Assembly (NCBI GenBank): GCA_036563645.1
Contig: DATCMA010000014.1
Coordinates: 28,451-92,450, forward strand
From: DATCMA01 sp036563645
GTDB taxonomy: Bacteria > Actinomycetota > Actinomycetes > Mycobacteriales > Micromonosporaceae
Reading direction: 5' to 3'
Length of the DNA stretch: 64,000 nucleotides
Shown: one piece after another, positions 53,294-61,852 of the stretch
Numbering within the stretch: the stretch's first letter is position 1
Layout of the letters: each line of letters opens with the position of its first letter
The notes under the pieces: model-generated
What the model saw: the letters and a program-made list of their open reading frames with translations, nothing else
Databases searched by the model: none
What the model was told of the DNA's origin: nothing
Position numbers and translations under genes: made by a program

Positions 53294-54730
53294 GTGCAGG
53301 TCGAAGCGTACAGCCTCGCCGACCCCATCTTTTTCGAAACTCCGAGCCGCTGGACAACGACGGACAGCGCCTTCACCGTCGCCCAGTTACCCGCGCCCAA
53401 TGGATGGCAGCGCACGCAGCGCGACGTGTGGATTCACCTCAGTCCCGTGGGCGGTGAGCTGCCGCCGCAGGGATGGAAGGTGCACATCTCCGCGTGTCTC
53501 GATAACGCCGACCGCGTGTTGACGACGGTCTGGGATTACTGCATCGCCCATCGGCACGCGTTCAAATTCTTGTGCAGCGGCGCGGTACACCGCGCGTACA
53601 GCCTCAAGTACGCGCCACGGGCGAGCAGTAGCAAGTTGATAACGATTTATCCGCGCGACGAAGCGGCGTTGGAGCGGGTGCTGGTCGACCTATCGGAGGC
53701 GTTGGCGGGCGAGCCGGGTCCGTACATTCTGAGCGACCTGCGGTGGGGTTCCGGACCGCTGTACGTCCGCTACGGCGGTTTTGTGTTCCGGTACTGCGCT
53801 GCGCCCAATGGGGAACTTGTACCAGCTATTGAACGGCCGGATGGCACCCTCGTCCCAGACGAACGCAAGCCGGTGTTCCACGTCCCGTCGTGGGTCACGA
53901 TTCCCGAATTCCTGAAGCCTCACCTGCAAGCACGCGACGGTGGATCACCAGACGACTTTCCGTACCAGGTGCAGAAGGCGCTGCATTTCTCCAACGGCGG
54001 TGGCGTGTACCTCGCCCAGCGAAAGAGTGATGGCCAGACCGTTGTCCTGAAAGAGGCCCGCCCGCACGCGGGGGTAGACGGCCTTGGCCGGGACGCGATC
54101 GCCCGCTTGGCCAATGAGCGACGGGCGTTGGAGCGGCTGCGGGGCGTCCCCGGCGTACCCGAGGTGTATGAGCAGCGTACGGTGTGGGAACACGAGTTCC
54201 TCGTCGTTCAGCACATGCCGGGCGACACGCTCCAGACGTGGTTGAGCCGGAACTACCCCTACATCACCGGTGATCCCACCCCTGACGCGATCGCCACCTA
54301 TACCCGGCAGGCGTTGGACATCGTCGCCCGCGTCGAGCGGCTCCTCGCCGACATCCACGCCCGGGGCCTGGTCTTTGGGGATCTCCATCCGGCCAACCTT
54401 CTCGTGGCCCCGGACGGCACCGTGTCCGCGATAGATTTCGAAATCGCCACCGACATCGACGCCGCGTCGGCACCGCCGCTCGGACTTCCCGGCTTTCACG
54501 GGCGGGGCAAGCGAGGCGTTGACGCGGACCTACACGCCCTCAGCGCCCTTCGACTGTGGATATTTTTCCCGCTTGTTCCTCTCCTCGGGCTCGTTCCCGA
54601 CAAGGTGGACGCCTACGTCGACGACATTGAGCGGCGTTTCGACTTGCCCCCCCGGCTACGCCGACAGCATCCGCCAGACCTTGACGCCCGCGAAGAGCGC
54701 CCCTTCCTCGACGGTGCGCGTAAGTGCTGA
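53294..54730 (+). CDS. Class III lanthipeptide synthetase LanKC, lyase and kinase part
   Basis: The first 478 residues of a RamC/LabKC-type synthetase. The lyase domain (about 1-220) shows GWKVHISACLDNADRVL, FKFLCSG, KLITIYPRD and GPYILSDLRW, the usual order for class III enzymes. The kinase domain (about 225-480) has VVLKEARPHAG (Lys253), LVFGDLHPANLL (Asp363) and AIDFEIA (Asp381). It would phosphorylate Ser and eliminate phosphate to give dehydroalanine. The frame ends after the kinase domain because of an extra C at 54647-54653; the cyclase continues in the next frame. GTG start one base after the GNAT stop. Confidence 0.9.
   Translation: MQVEAYSLADPIFFETPSRWTTTDSAFTVAQLPAPNGWQRTQRDVWIHLSPVGGELPPQGWKVHISACLDNADRVLTTVWDYCIAHRHAFKFLCSGAVHRAYSLKYAPRASSSKLITIYPRDEAALERVLVDLSEALAGEPGPYILSDLRWGSGPLYVRYGGFVFRYCAAPNGELVPAIERPDGTLVPDERKPVFHVPSWVTIPEFLKPHLQARDGGSPDDFPYQVQKALHFSNGGGVYLAQRKSDGQTVVLKEARPHAGVDGLGRDAIARLANERRALERLRGVPGVPEVYEQRTVWEHEFLVVQHMPGDTLQTWLSRNYPYITGDPTPDAIATYTRQALDIVARVERLLADIHARGLVFGDLHPANLLVAPDGTVSAIDFEIATDIDAASAPPLGLPGFHGRGKRGVDADLHALSALRLWIFFPLVPLLGLVPDKVDAYVDDIERRFDLPPRLRRQHPPDLDAREERPFLDGARKC
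54647..54653 (+). other. C7 run causing a one-base frameshift in lanKC
   Basis: Seven C residues. With seven, the kinase frame reads LPPRLRRQ and stops at 54728-54730; with six it would read LPPGYADSIRQTL and run into the cyclase domain without a break, giving one protein up to 55889. Homopolymer runs are a usual place for both sequencing errors and real slippage. Confidence 0.9.
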
Positions 54731-55889
54731 GCCGGGCGTCGACCTGCGCCGCAACCCCGACTGGCGCGACGTGTGTCGGTCTATGGCTGAAGCGATCGTG
54801 CGTACCGCCACAGCCGAACGTGAGGACCGGCTCTTCCCAGGCGATCCGCAGCAATTCGTGCTCGGCGGGCTGGGATTCGCGTACGGCGCGGCTGGGGTGC
54901 TGTGGACGCTTTCGGTGACCGGTGCGGGGCGCTATCCGGAATACGAGGAGTGGCTGCTGCGCGCCGTCGACCGGGCTGAGCGTTCGCGCCCCGGATTTTT
55001 CGACGGTCTCCACGGCGTCGCGTACGTCCTCGATTACCTGGGATACGACAAGCCCGCGCTATCGCTTGTGGAGCAAGCGGAGCCGCTCGTGCGGATGATG
55101 GGGGACGTTAGCGTCTTCAGCGGCTTAGCGGGAGTCGGTCTCAACCTCCTCCACCTTGTCACGCGTAACGAAGCGGGAGCCTTCACTGATCAGGCACTCA
55201 ATATCGCGGATCGGTTGGCGGACGCGGTACGCAGCCGCGAGCCCCATGGCGTCGACGTCCGCATAGCCTCATCAGCGACCGGCTATCGGGAAGCGGGGTC
55301 CAACGCCGGCCTGCTGCGCGGCTGGTCGGGAGTCGCGTTGTTCTTCGTGCGGCTCTATGAGCACACCGGCGACCCGGCGTACCTCGAGGTGGCGCGGCGG
55401 GCGCTGTATCGCGACCTGGACCTCTGCGTCACGGCGTCCGACGGCGCGCTCGTCGTCGACGGTGGCTTCCGCACTCTTCCCTACCTTGAGATCGGTAGCT
55501 GCGGCATCGCGCTCGCCGCCGCTGAGTTCCTGGCGCATCGTGACGATGAGCGGCTGCGTGCCGCCATTCCGGCCATCGTCAACGCCTGCCGGCCCGAGTT
55601 CACCATCGAGAGCGGCATGTTCAACGGGCGGGCCGGGCTCATGGCCGTCCTGGCGCACCTATCCCGCCGCCTCAAGGAGCCTGCCTGGGGTGAGGTAGCC
55701 CGAAACCACCTCGGCCGACTGTGGTGGCACGCCGTGTCCCTCGATGGCCATGTGGCCTTTCCTGGCAGCTACTTGCGTCGACTGTCGATGGATGTCGCTA
55801 CGGGCACCTCGGGCGTGCTGCTCGCTGTCGCGTCTGTCATCGACGGAGTTCATTTCTTGCCCTTCCTCGCCTCCGGAGGCCAAACATGA
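54714..55889 (+). CDS. Class III lanthipeptide synthetase LanKC, cyclase part
   Basis: The C-terminal LanC-like cyclase of the synthetase, in a different frame from the kinase part. It keeps REDRLFPGDPQQF, GLGFAYGAAGVLW, GFFDGLHGVAYVLDYLG, LLRGWSGVALFF and the GSCGIALAAAEF helix. The zinc ligands of true LanC enzymes are absent, as usual in class III. It should close lanthionine/labionin rings. If the frameshift is real, a GTG at 54714 overlapping the kinase stop could allow separate translation, though no ribosome site is visible; the open frame itself reaches back to 54519. If not, it is the second half of one protein starting at 53294. Confidence 0.85.
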   Translation: MRVSAEPGVDLRRNPDWRDVCRSMAEAIVRTATAEREDRLFPGDPQQFVLGGLGFAYGAAGVLWTLSVTGAGRYPEYEEWLLRAVDRAERSRPGFFDGLHGVAYVLDYLGYDKPALSLVEQAEPLVRMMGDVSVFSGLAGVGLNLLHLVTRNEAGAFTDQALNIADRLADAVRSREPHGVDVRIASSATGYREAGSNAGLLRGWSGVALFFVRLYEHTGDPAYLEVARRALYRDLDLCVTASDGALVVDGGFRTLPYLEIGSCGIALAAAEFLAHRDDERLRAAIPAIVNACRPEFTIESGMFNGRAGLMAVLAHLSRRLKEPAWGEVARNHLGRLWWHAVSLDGHVAFPGSYLRRLSMDVATGTSGVLLAVASVIDGVHFLPFLASGGQT

Positions 55890-57340
55890 GCGCGACCGCT
55901 CTCGAGCACCGTGTGTCCCCGGATACCCCACAGATCACCGCAGTCCTCGCTGATCGAGCGGGGGTGCTCGCCGGGCCAGAACTCTCCGGTGTGGTAGTCA
56001 ACGTGGCCGACGAGCTGCGCCGCCGCGGTGTGCGACGTGGCCAGCGCGTGCTGCTCAAGGGCGAAAACGCCGTCGAGTACGTGGTGACGCTGCTGGCGCT
56101 CATGCACCTGGACACGTCGATCGTCATCGTCGACAGTCAGCAGACCGCGGCGGAGACGGAGACGCTAGTCCGGAGAACCCGCTCGACCTGGCTGGTGACT
56201 CCGGAGGAGACGGCGATGGCGGGTGTGACGTCCCTCGGTTACGCCGACGTGGTCCGGGCCGCCCGCGCCAATCCCGCCCCAGGGCGAACGGTGCGCCTCG
56301 CCGACTGGTTCCGGCGTCCGGACGCGGCGGTGCTGTGGTCGTCGGGGACGACCGGACCGGCCAAGGGAGTGGTGAAGCCGGGCTGGGCGATCGCCGACAA
56401 CACGGCCCGCACCGGCGCGGTCATGGGGTACCGCCCCGACGACGTCATGGTGCCGTGGCTGCCGTTCTCCCACCAATACGGGCTGTCGCTTGTGCTGCTG
56501 TGGTGGCAGACCGGATGTTCCCTCGTCGTCACCGATTACCGCAGGCTTACCCAGGCGATGGCGGACGCCGTGCGCTTCCAGGCGACCGTCGTCGACGCCA
56601 CTCCCTCGACGTACCACTCACTGGTGAACATCCTCCGGCGGCGGCCGGACTTGCGCGAACCGCTGCGCACGGTCCGCGTTTGGGGTGTGGGCGGCGCCCC
56701 GTTGCCGGCCCCACTCGCCCGGGACTTTCGGGAGATCGTCGGAGCGCCTTTGCTGGACGGGTACGGGCTCACCGAGGCGGGCAACGTCGCCTTGGCGACG
56801 CCGGAGAACCCGGTCGGATGCGGGCGTCCCTTGCCCGGAGTTGAGCTGCGGGTGCTCGACGCGCACGGCAATCCGGTGGCTCCGGGCGAACTCGGTGAGG
56901 TAGTCCTCCGCTCGCCCGGGTTGATGGCGGGGTACCTCGACGACAACGGGGAGGTGGTCCCGCTGCAGGCGGGGGAGTGGTACCGCACCAACGACCTGGC
57001 GCGTCTCGACGCTGACGGCAACCTGCACGTCGTCGGACGCCGCAACGCCGTGCACCGCCTGGGGTACACGCTGTACCCGCAGAGCATCGAGCGTAAAGCC
57101 GAGGAGTGTGGCCGCCCGGTCGCGGTGGTGCCGATCGAGGACGAGCGACGGGGAGTGGCGCTGGCGTTCTTCGTCGCCGACCCGGACGGCAACGACGCCG
57201 CGTACTGGCGACGGCGAATCTCATCGCTCCTGCCCGCGTACGAGCAGCCGAACGTGGTTCGTGTCGTCGATCAATTCCCGCTGAACCGTAACGGCAAGGT
57301 CGACACCGCGGCGCTGCGTCAGATGCTCACGCGTCGATGA
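55886..57340 (+). CDS. Acyl-adenylate ligase (AMP-binding), probable acyl-ACP or acyl-CoA ligase
   Basis: A 484-residue ANL-superfamily enzyme with P-loop LWSSGTTGPAKGVV near residue 152, LDGYGLTEAGN near 291, the Asp of YRTNDLARLD near 370 and C-terminal NRNGKVDTAALR with the catalytic Lys. It is shorter than the CoA ligases of the first half and may load a starter acid onto the ACP. ATG overlaps the LanKC stop (ATGA) and GGAGG lies ahead. Last gene of the lanthipeptide operon. Confidence 0.9.
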   Translation: MSATALEHRVSPDTPQITAVLADRAGVLAGPELSGVVVNVADELRRRGVRRGQRVLLKGENAVEYVVTLLALMHLDTSIVIVDSQQTAAETETLVRRTRSTWLVTPEETAMAGVTSLGYADVVRAARANPAPGRTVRLADWFRRPDAAVLWSSGTTGPAKGVVKPGWAIADNTARTGAVMGYRPDDVMVPWLPFSHQYGLSLVLLWWQTGCSLVVTDYRRLTQAMADAVRFQATVVDATPSTYHSLVNILRRRPDLREPLRTVRVWGVGGAPLPAPLARDFREIVGAPLLDGYGLTEAGNVALATPENPVGCGRPLPGVELRVLDAHGNPVAPGELGEVVLRSPGLMAGYLDDNGEVVPLQAGEWYRTNDLARLDADGNLHVVGRRNAVHRLGYTLYPQSIERKAEECGRPVAVVPIEDERRGVALAFFVADPDGNDAAYWRRRISSLLPAYEQPNVVRVVDQFPLNRNGKVDTAALRQMLTRR

Positions 57341-57491
57341 CGATCCGACGCTGTCGCCGAGGTGCGGGATGAGCCGAAGACGCGTGGCGAACCAGGGCGT
57401 CCACCGTCGCACTAATGTCACCGTTCCGTGACGCATTCGCTACAGTCGTGCCCGCGGCGCCCCGGAGCAGGCGGCGGGCGGTGAGGCGGCG

Positions 57492-58640
57492 ATGCGCGGT
57501 ATCGACATCACTAGGCGTGACCTTCTCGTCATGGCGGTGGCGGCCATGGTGGGCCTCGGCCTGTTCGCCATCGGCGCCTACGACCGCACCCTGCATCCGG
57601 CGTTCGTGCTGCTATCCGCGTTGGTGGTGAGCGTCGCGGCCGGGTTGAGCCGGGGCTACCCGTTTGTCGGATTGGCCTTGGGCACCGCGACGGTCCTGGT
57701 CGATCAGGTCATCGGGCCGTCACTCGCCGTCGCGCTGATCTTCACGCAGGTCCTGCACGACGCCTGCCTCTACGGCCCACCGTGGCTGTCGCGGGTGCTG
57801 CTGTGGGTGGGCACCCTGGTGACGATCGGCATCACCGTGGGTGTGACTCTCGCAACCAAAGAGCTGCAGGCAGCGATGCTGGGCGTGCTGGTCGCCCTCA
57901 TCCTGATCGTGCCGGTATCGAGCGGGCAGATGGTCCGGCACCACCGCGATCTCGCGGCTCTCGAGCGGGAACGTGCCGAGCAGATGGCGCGGATGGCGGA
58001 GCTCGACTACCGCCAGGCGGTCGCCGCCGAGCGCACCCGAATGGCGCGGGAACTCCACGACGTGGTCGCCAATCACCTTGGGGTCATCGCGATCCACTCG
58101 GCTGGGGCGCTGGCGCTGCCGCCCGGCAGCGATGAGCAGGTACGCCAGGCGCTCACGGTGATCCGCGAGAGCGCGGTGCAGGGAATGGCGGAGATGCGCG
58201 AGTCGATTCGACTCCTGCGCGAGGGCACCGATCCGGACTCCGTGTCGGAGGCGTCGGAGGCGATTCCCACCCTGGACGGCATCCCGCGCCTCATCGAGCG
58301 CGCGCAGCGCGCGGGACTCACCGTGTCCTACCGCGTCAAAGGGGAGCAGCCTCAACTTCCGGTGTCGGTGCAACTCGCGGCATACCGGATCGTGCAGGAA
58401 GGGCTGACCAACGCGCTTAAGCACGGCACGGGCTCCGCGGAGCTCACGCTGGCCTATACGCCGGATCGCCTCATTGTGACCATCGTCAATCAGCGGGGTG
58501 AGCGGTCCACGTTCGGCACAGGGAGCGGGCTCGTCGGTATGCGCGAACGCGTCGCCCTGCTTGGCGGTGAGTTCATGGCCGGACCAGACGGCGACCTCTT
58601 TCGAGTACGGGTGGCGCTACCGCTAGCGGGAAAGGCGTAG
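57492..58640 (+). CDS. NarL-type sensor histidine kinase
   Basis: A 382-residue membrane-bound histidine kinase. About five hydrophobic segments span residues 10-145, followed by a helical linker and the HisKA_3 box TRMARELHDVVANHLGV with His189. The ATPase has AYRIVQEGLTNALKHG (N box) and GSGLVGMRERV (G box), whereas the D box (VTIVNQRG) is degenerate. No response regulator gene follows, so it is an orphan in this window. It may respond to the cluster's product, but this is only suggested by position. Confidence 0.88.
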   Translation: MRGIDITRRDLLVMAVAAMVGLGLFAIGAYDRTLHPAFVLLSALVVSVAAGLSRGYPFVGLALGTATVLVDQVIGPSLAVALIFTQVLHDACLYGPPWLSRVLLWVGTLVTIGITVGVTLATKELQAAMLGVLVALILIVPVSSGQMVRHHRDLAALERERAEQMARMAELDYRQAVAAERTRMARELHDVVANHLGVIAIHSAGALALPPGSDEQVRQALTVIRESAVQGMAEMRESIRLLREGTDPDSVSEASEAIPTLDGIPRLIERAQRAGLTVSYRVKGEQPQLPVSVQLAAYRIVQEGLTNALKHGTGSAELTLAYTPDRLIVTIVNQRGERSTFGTGSGLVGMRERVALLGGEFMAGPDGDLFRVRVALPLAGKA

Positions 58641-58660
58641 GGCGCCCCAACGGGACGTTG

Positions 58661-59389
58661 CTATTCACGGATCCGATCGGCGCGGCCCGCGTGGCCGATA
58701 GCCTGCCGCAGCCAGGACTCGACATGCGCTGGGAGCCAGCGCCCCGTCTCGTGGCGGTTGAGCCGAAAGTGACACGTTGCGGTGCCGCCATCGACAGAGA
58801 GCATGATGTCCGTCCCAGCCTGGTCACTTTGAAAGATCACCTTTGCCGTGCGGCCCGCGGTGGCCCGCCGCATACGGAAGGTGAATTCCTGGACAAGATG
58901 GCGGCCGCCAACGCCGTCTTGTTCCGGGCTATCGCTATCTACTGAGGACGATACGAGCTGAAAGCCGAAGTGTTCCAAAGCGGCGAAGATGTGTTCCTGC
59001 TCGGCCAGGGGGTGGACGGCGATCCGGCTCAGCCGCGGTGAGTAGCAGGAACTCCACTCGGTGCGTAGATTGAGGCTCATGGGGTAGAGGCGTTGCCCGC
59101 CTACCTCGGTGATTGGGACGTCCCATGGAACCGCGAGCTGAAACGGAATCCACCGACGGTCACCGGCACCGAGGTGCAGTGGCCCAGGAAGTTCGAGCAC
59201 CTGAAGATCCGCGGCGGTCGCGTCGGACGTCGTGACGGTCAGGCTGAGGGTGACGTGCTCGATGGTGACGGGCTCGTCGCCGCCGTCTGCGCATACCTGG
59301 CCTTGAAGATCGTGGCCTGGCCTGGTGTTGGGGTTGGTGAGGATTGTGGTGATTATCGGGCCGCGACGCGACGTCCGGCGAAGAGTCAC
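58661..59389 (-). CDS. Spo0M-like sporulation-control protein
   Basis: A 242-residue protein whose N-terminal part (residues about 10-110) fits an arrestin-like beta-sandwich of the Spo0M family, including LPGPLHLGAGDRRWIPFQLAVPWDVPITEVGG and the following LRTEWS. The C-terminal half (FAALEHFGFQL, FTFRMRRATAGR) has a two-lobed pattern. Spo0M-type proteins affect development in spore formers; mechanism is unclear. GTG start with AGGAG upstream. Convergent with the kinase gene. Confidence 0.8.
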   Translation of the reverse strand: MTLRRTSRRGPIITTILTNPNTRPGHDLQGQVCADGGDEPVTIEHVTLSLTVTTSDATAADLQVLELPGPLHLGAGDRRWIPFQLAVPWDVPITEVGGQRLYPMSLNLRTEWSSCYSPRLSRIAVHPLAEQEHIFAALEHFGFQLVSSSVDSDSPEQDGVGGRHLVQEFTFRMRRATAGRTAKVIFQSDQAGTDIMLSVDGGTATCHFRLNRHETGRWLPAHVESWLRQAIGHAGRADRIRE

Positions 59390-59412
59390 GGGTATCTCCT
59401 ACGACGACAGAA

Positions 59413-59454
59413 CCGCTGGCGAGACATCCCCCGTTGTCAACGTCTCGCCAGCGG
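59413..59454. other. Perfect 13-bp inverted repeat between Spo0M and the HTH gene
   Basis: CCGCTGGCGAGAC (59413-59425) pairs with GTCTCGCCAGCGG (59442-59454) across 16 bases. No T run on either side. It lies in the divergent intergenic region (23 bases before the Spo0M start), so it may be an operator or an RNA hairpin. Confidence 0.6.
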
Positions 59455-59539
59455 CACTTGGGCAGCGTCGCTCGGACCGTCCACCATGAACAGCACGGTG
59501 CGAGTACATCCTAGGGTGTTCAGTGGTGGGGGTGTCAAC

Positions 59540-59555
59540 GAGAGTTTACGCTCTC
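59540..59555. promoter_or_regulatory. Short inverted repeat before the HTH gene
   Basis: GAGAG and CTCTC arms with a 6-base spacer, 36 bases before the HTH start. Size and place fit an autoregulatory operator of an XRE-type repressor. Confidence 0.35.
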
Positions 59556-59591
59556 ACCGCATTGATTAAGATCAGCTAATCGGAGGTGCTC

Positions 59592-60050
59592 ATGGGCCAG
59601 GGCCAAGAGGAGAAGCCCGCGTCGCTAGCGGAGAAGCTCGAGCTGCTGTTCCGCACGGTCCATCCCGCCGACCGCGGTCCGTACACCAACAAGGAGGTCG
59701 CCGCCGCCATCCGGCAGCGAGGCGGGTCGATCTCAGACGTCTACATTTGGCAGTTGCGTACCGGGCGACGCGACAACCCCACCAAGGAGCACCTGGAGTG
59801 GCTAGCTGATTTCTTCGACGTTGACCCGGCGTACTTCTTCGACCGGCGGCAAGCCGAGGAAATCCGTCGGGACCTGCTCACGATGGAGGCGATGAAGAAT
59901 CTCAAGGTCCGGCGGGTGGCGGCGCGCTTAGGCGAGCTCAACGAGCAGAACCTCGAGGTCGTCAGCGAAATCATCGAGCGGGTTGTGGAGGCGTTGCAGG
60001 GGAACTGTGAGTCCTCGCGTCCGGAGTCGAAGGACGAGTCGTCGAGCTAA
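59592..60050 (+). CDS. XRE-like helix-turn-helix regulator
   Basis: A 152-residue regulator with the helix-turn-helix near residues 30-60 (YTNKEVAAAIRQRGGSISDVYIWQLRTGRR), followed by LEWLADFFDVDPAYFFD and a helical tail. ATG 59592 is preferred since CGGAGGT precedes it; GTG 59586 is inside that ribosome site. First gene of a cassette with ImmA-like peptidase, MAB_1171c-like membrane protein and MpaB-family oxygenase that recurs in actinomycetes. Confidence 0.85.
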   Translation: MGQGQEEKPASLAEKLELLFRTVHPADRGPYTNKEVAAAIRQRGGSISDVYIWQLRTGRRDNPTKEHLEWLADFFDVDPAYFFDRRQAEEIRRDLLTMEAMKNLKVRRVAARLGELNEQNLEVVSEIIERVVEALQGNCESSRPESKDESSS

Positions 60051-60098
60051 TTGACATCCGTCTCGGTATGGCGCCAGTGTTACTCGCGGGGAGGCGGA

Positions 60099-60641
60099 AT
60101 GTTATCGGCACAGGTTCGCAGGACGTGCCTGGACCGGCTCGACGCGTTGCGTGCGCGTGGCCTCGAGGTGCCGAAACCGTTCGATGCCCACGCCCTCTGT
60201 CAGTCGGTCGCGCGGTGCCTGGGGCATCCGATCACGCTCGTCGCGGTCCCCATGCCACCCGGGGCGCCATCCGGGCTCACGCTGTTCACCGACGCGGCGA
60301 ACGTGATCGTGTATGAGCGGCACACGAGCCGGATGCACCAAGACCACATCATCGCGCACGAGCTTGGCCACGTCATCCTGGGGCATCAGGCGCTCGCGCT
60401 CGATGGCGCCGAGAAGATTCGCCTGCTGGTGCCGTCGCTGCGCCCCGGCCTCGTCCGGCAGGTGTTGGGCCGCTCCGGCACCTACAGCGCACTCGAGGAA
60501 CAACAGGCCGAGATGATGGCCACCCTGCTCCTCGAAGAGGCGGGCCGCTGCGCCTCCTGCCCCACCGCCACAGCCGCCCCAAGCGATGAAGAGCTGCGTG
60601 AGCGGCTGCGATCGTCGTTGGAACGTCCCCACCGCTCGTGA
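60099..60641 (+). CDS. ImmA/IrrE-type metallopeptidase-like protein
   Basis: A 180-residue protein with the zinc-peptidase motif HIIAHELGHVILGH (HExxH) near residue 86 and a conserved tail. ImmA/IrrE proteins cleave XRE-type repressors, and an XRE-like regulator is encoded directly upstream, so they may form a peptidase-repressor switch. ATG 60099 follows GGGGAGGCGG; an upstream TTG frame at 60051 lacks such a site. Stop overlaps the next start. Confidence 0.85.
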   Translation: MLSAQVRRTCLDRLDALRARGLEVPKPFDAHALCQSVARCLGHPITLVAVPMPPGAPSGLTLFTDAANVIVYERHTSRMHQDHIIAHELGHVILGHQALALDGAEKIRLLVPSLRPGLVRQVLGRSGTYSALEEQQAEMMATLLLEEAGRCASCPTATAAPSDEELRERLRSSLERPHRS

Positions 60642-61852
60642 TGGACGCGCTGCTCTACGCGCTCTGCGCGGTCTTCGGCGCCGTCGCGTTCGCCTACCTC
60701 ATACCGCTCGCGCTGCGGCACCCCACCCCCGCCCGGACCGCGATCACAGTCGCTACCGGCGCCTTCACCGTCGGCATCACCATCGCCAACCCCGTCGTCG
60801 CTGACGTCATCGACCGGATCGTGGGCCTGCCCAACCTGGCGCGCGTGATCGCGCATGGCCACGCGATCGTGATCGCCGCGAGCGCGGAGGCGATGCTCCT
60901 CTTTCTCGCGCTCCCCGCCGCCCAGGCCAAGCCGCGCGTGGCGTGGCGCATCGTCGTCTCCGCCATCGCCTACAGCGGCATGCTCGCGCTCTGGCTGCTC
61001 ACGTACGCCCACCGACCTGACGCGCGCTTGACCGTGGAGTACGCGCACGTCCCGGCCGTCACCGCCTACCTGGCGATCTACCTCTTCGCCTTTGTCGCCT
61101 TCACCGTCGACATCGCCCGGATGTGCTGGCGATTCGCCCGCATCGCCGGCGGGACATGGCTCAGCCGTGGGCTGCGTATCACCGCTGTCGGTGCGTGCTT
61201 CGGATTCGCCTATTGCGTCAATAAGGCGCTGTACCTTGCCGGCATCTGGTGTGACGTCGCGCTCCGCGGCGAGCGCTACATCGCCGCCGTACTCGTGACG
61301 ATCAGCGCGCTGCTCATGCTGGTCGGCCTCACGATGCCGTCGTGGGGCCCCGCGCTGCCCAGCGTCGCCGATTGGCGGCGGCTCGTCGCCTACCGCCAGC
61401 TCTATCCACTGTGGCGTGATGTGGTCGCGGTGGTGCCCGGCCTCGTCCTGGACGAGCGGCTGCGGAAGCCTATCGTCGCCCTGCGGGAACTCGACTACGC
61501 GCTCACCCGACGGATGGTAGAGATTCGCGACGGCTGGATCCGGGTGCGGCCGTACATCGATCACCGGGTCATCGACCTGGCCCGCAAGCACACCGACCGC
61601 ATCGGGTTGACCGGGGATGAGCGCGAGGCGACGGTCGAGGCCGCCCAGTACGCCGCGGGCATCCGCGCGAAAGCCGCGGGCACCCTGGCGGCGACGCCCA
61701 CGACGGCGGACCTACGCAACCCCGAGGGCGGCTATGAGGGGGAGCTCGCCTGGCTCACCCGGGTCGCCCGGGCGTACGCGCGCTCGCCGGTGGTGGCCGC
61801 CACACTCGCGGACATCAGCGCGGGGGAGACAGCCGCCGACAGAGAGGGGTGA
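60638..61852 (+). CDS. MAB_1171c-family multi-pass membrane protein
   Basis: A 404-residue protein. Its first 235 residues contain about seven hydrophobic helices (for example ALLYALCAVFGAVAFAYLIP and AAVLVTISALLMLVGLTMP), followed by a charged cytoplasmic domain with LYPLWRDVVAVVPGLVLDE and YDHR/YIDHRVIDLA-like wording. This matches the MAB_1171c-like putative transporter family of mycobacteria and streptomycetes; function is unknown. GTG 60638 and ATG 60641 are both possible starts, overlapping the ImmA stop. Confidence 0.8.
   Translation: MMDALLYALCAVFGAVAFAYLIPLALRHPTPARTAITVATGAFTVGITIANPVVADVIDRIVGLPNLARVIAHGHAIVIAASAEAMLLFLALPAAQAKPRVAWRIVVSAIAYSGMLALWLLTYAHRPDARLTVEYAHVPAVTAYLAIYLFAFVAFTVDIARMCWRFARIAGGTWLSRGLRITAVGACFGFAYCVNKALYLAGIWCDVALRGERYIAAVLVTISALLMLVGLTMPSWGPALPSVADWRRLVAYRQLYPLWRDVVAVVPGLVLDERLRKPIVALRELDYALTRRMVEIRDGWIRVRPYIDHRVIDLARKHTDRIGLTGDEREATVEAAQYAAGIRAKAAGTLAATPTTADLRNPEGGYEGELAWLTRVARAYARSPVVAATLADISAGETAADREG

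Noticed and set aside
36092..57340. CRISPR array, insertion sequence or integrase as explanation for the cluster
   Set aside because: No spaced identical repeats, transposase or integrase motifs, or attachment-site repeats were visible anywhere in the window.
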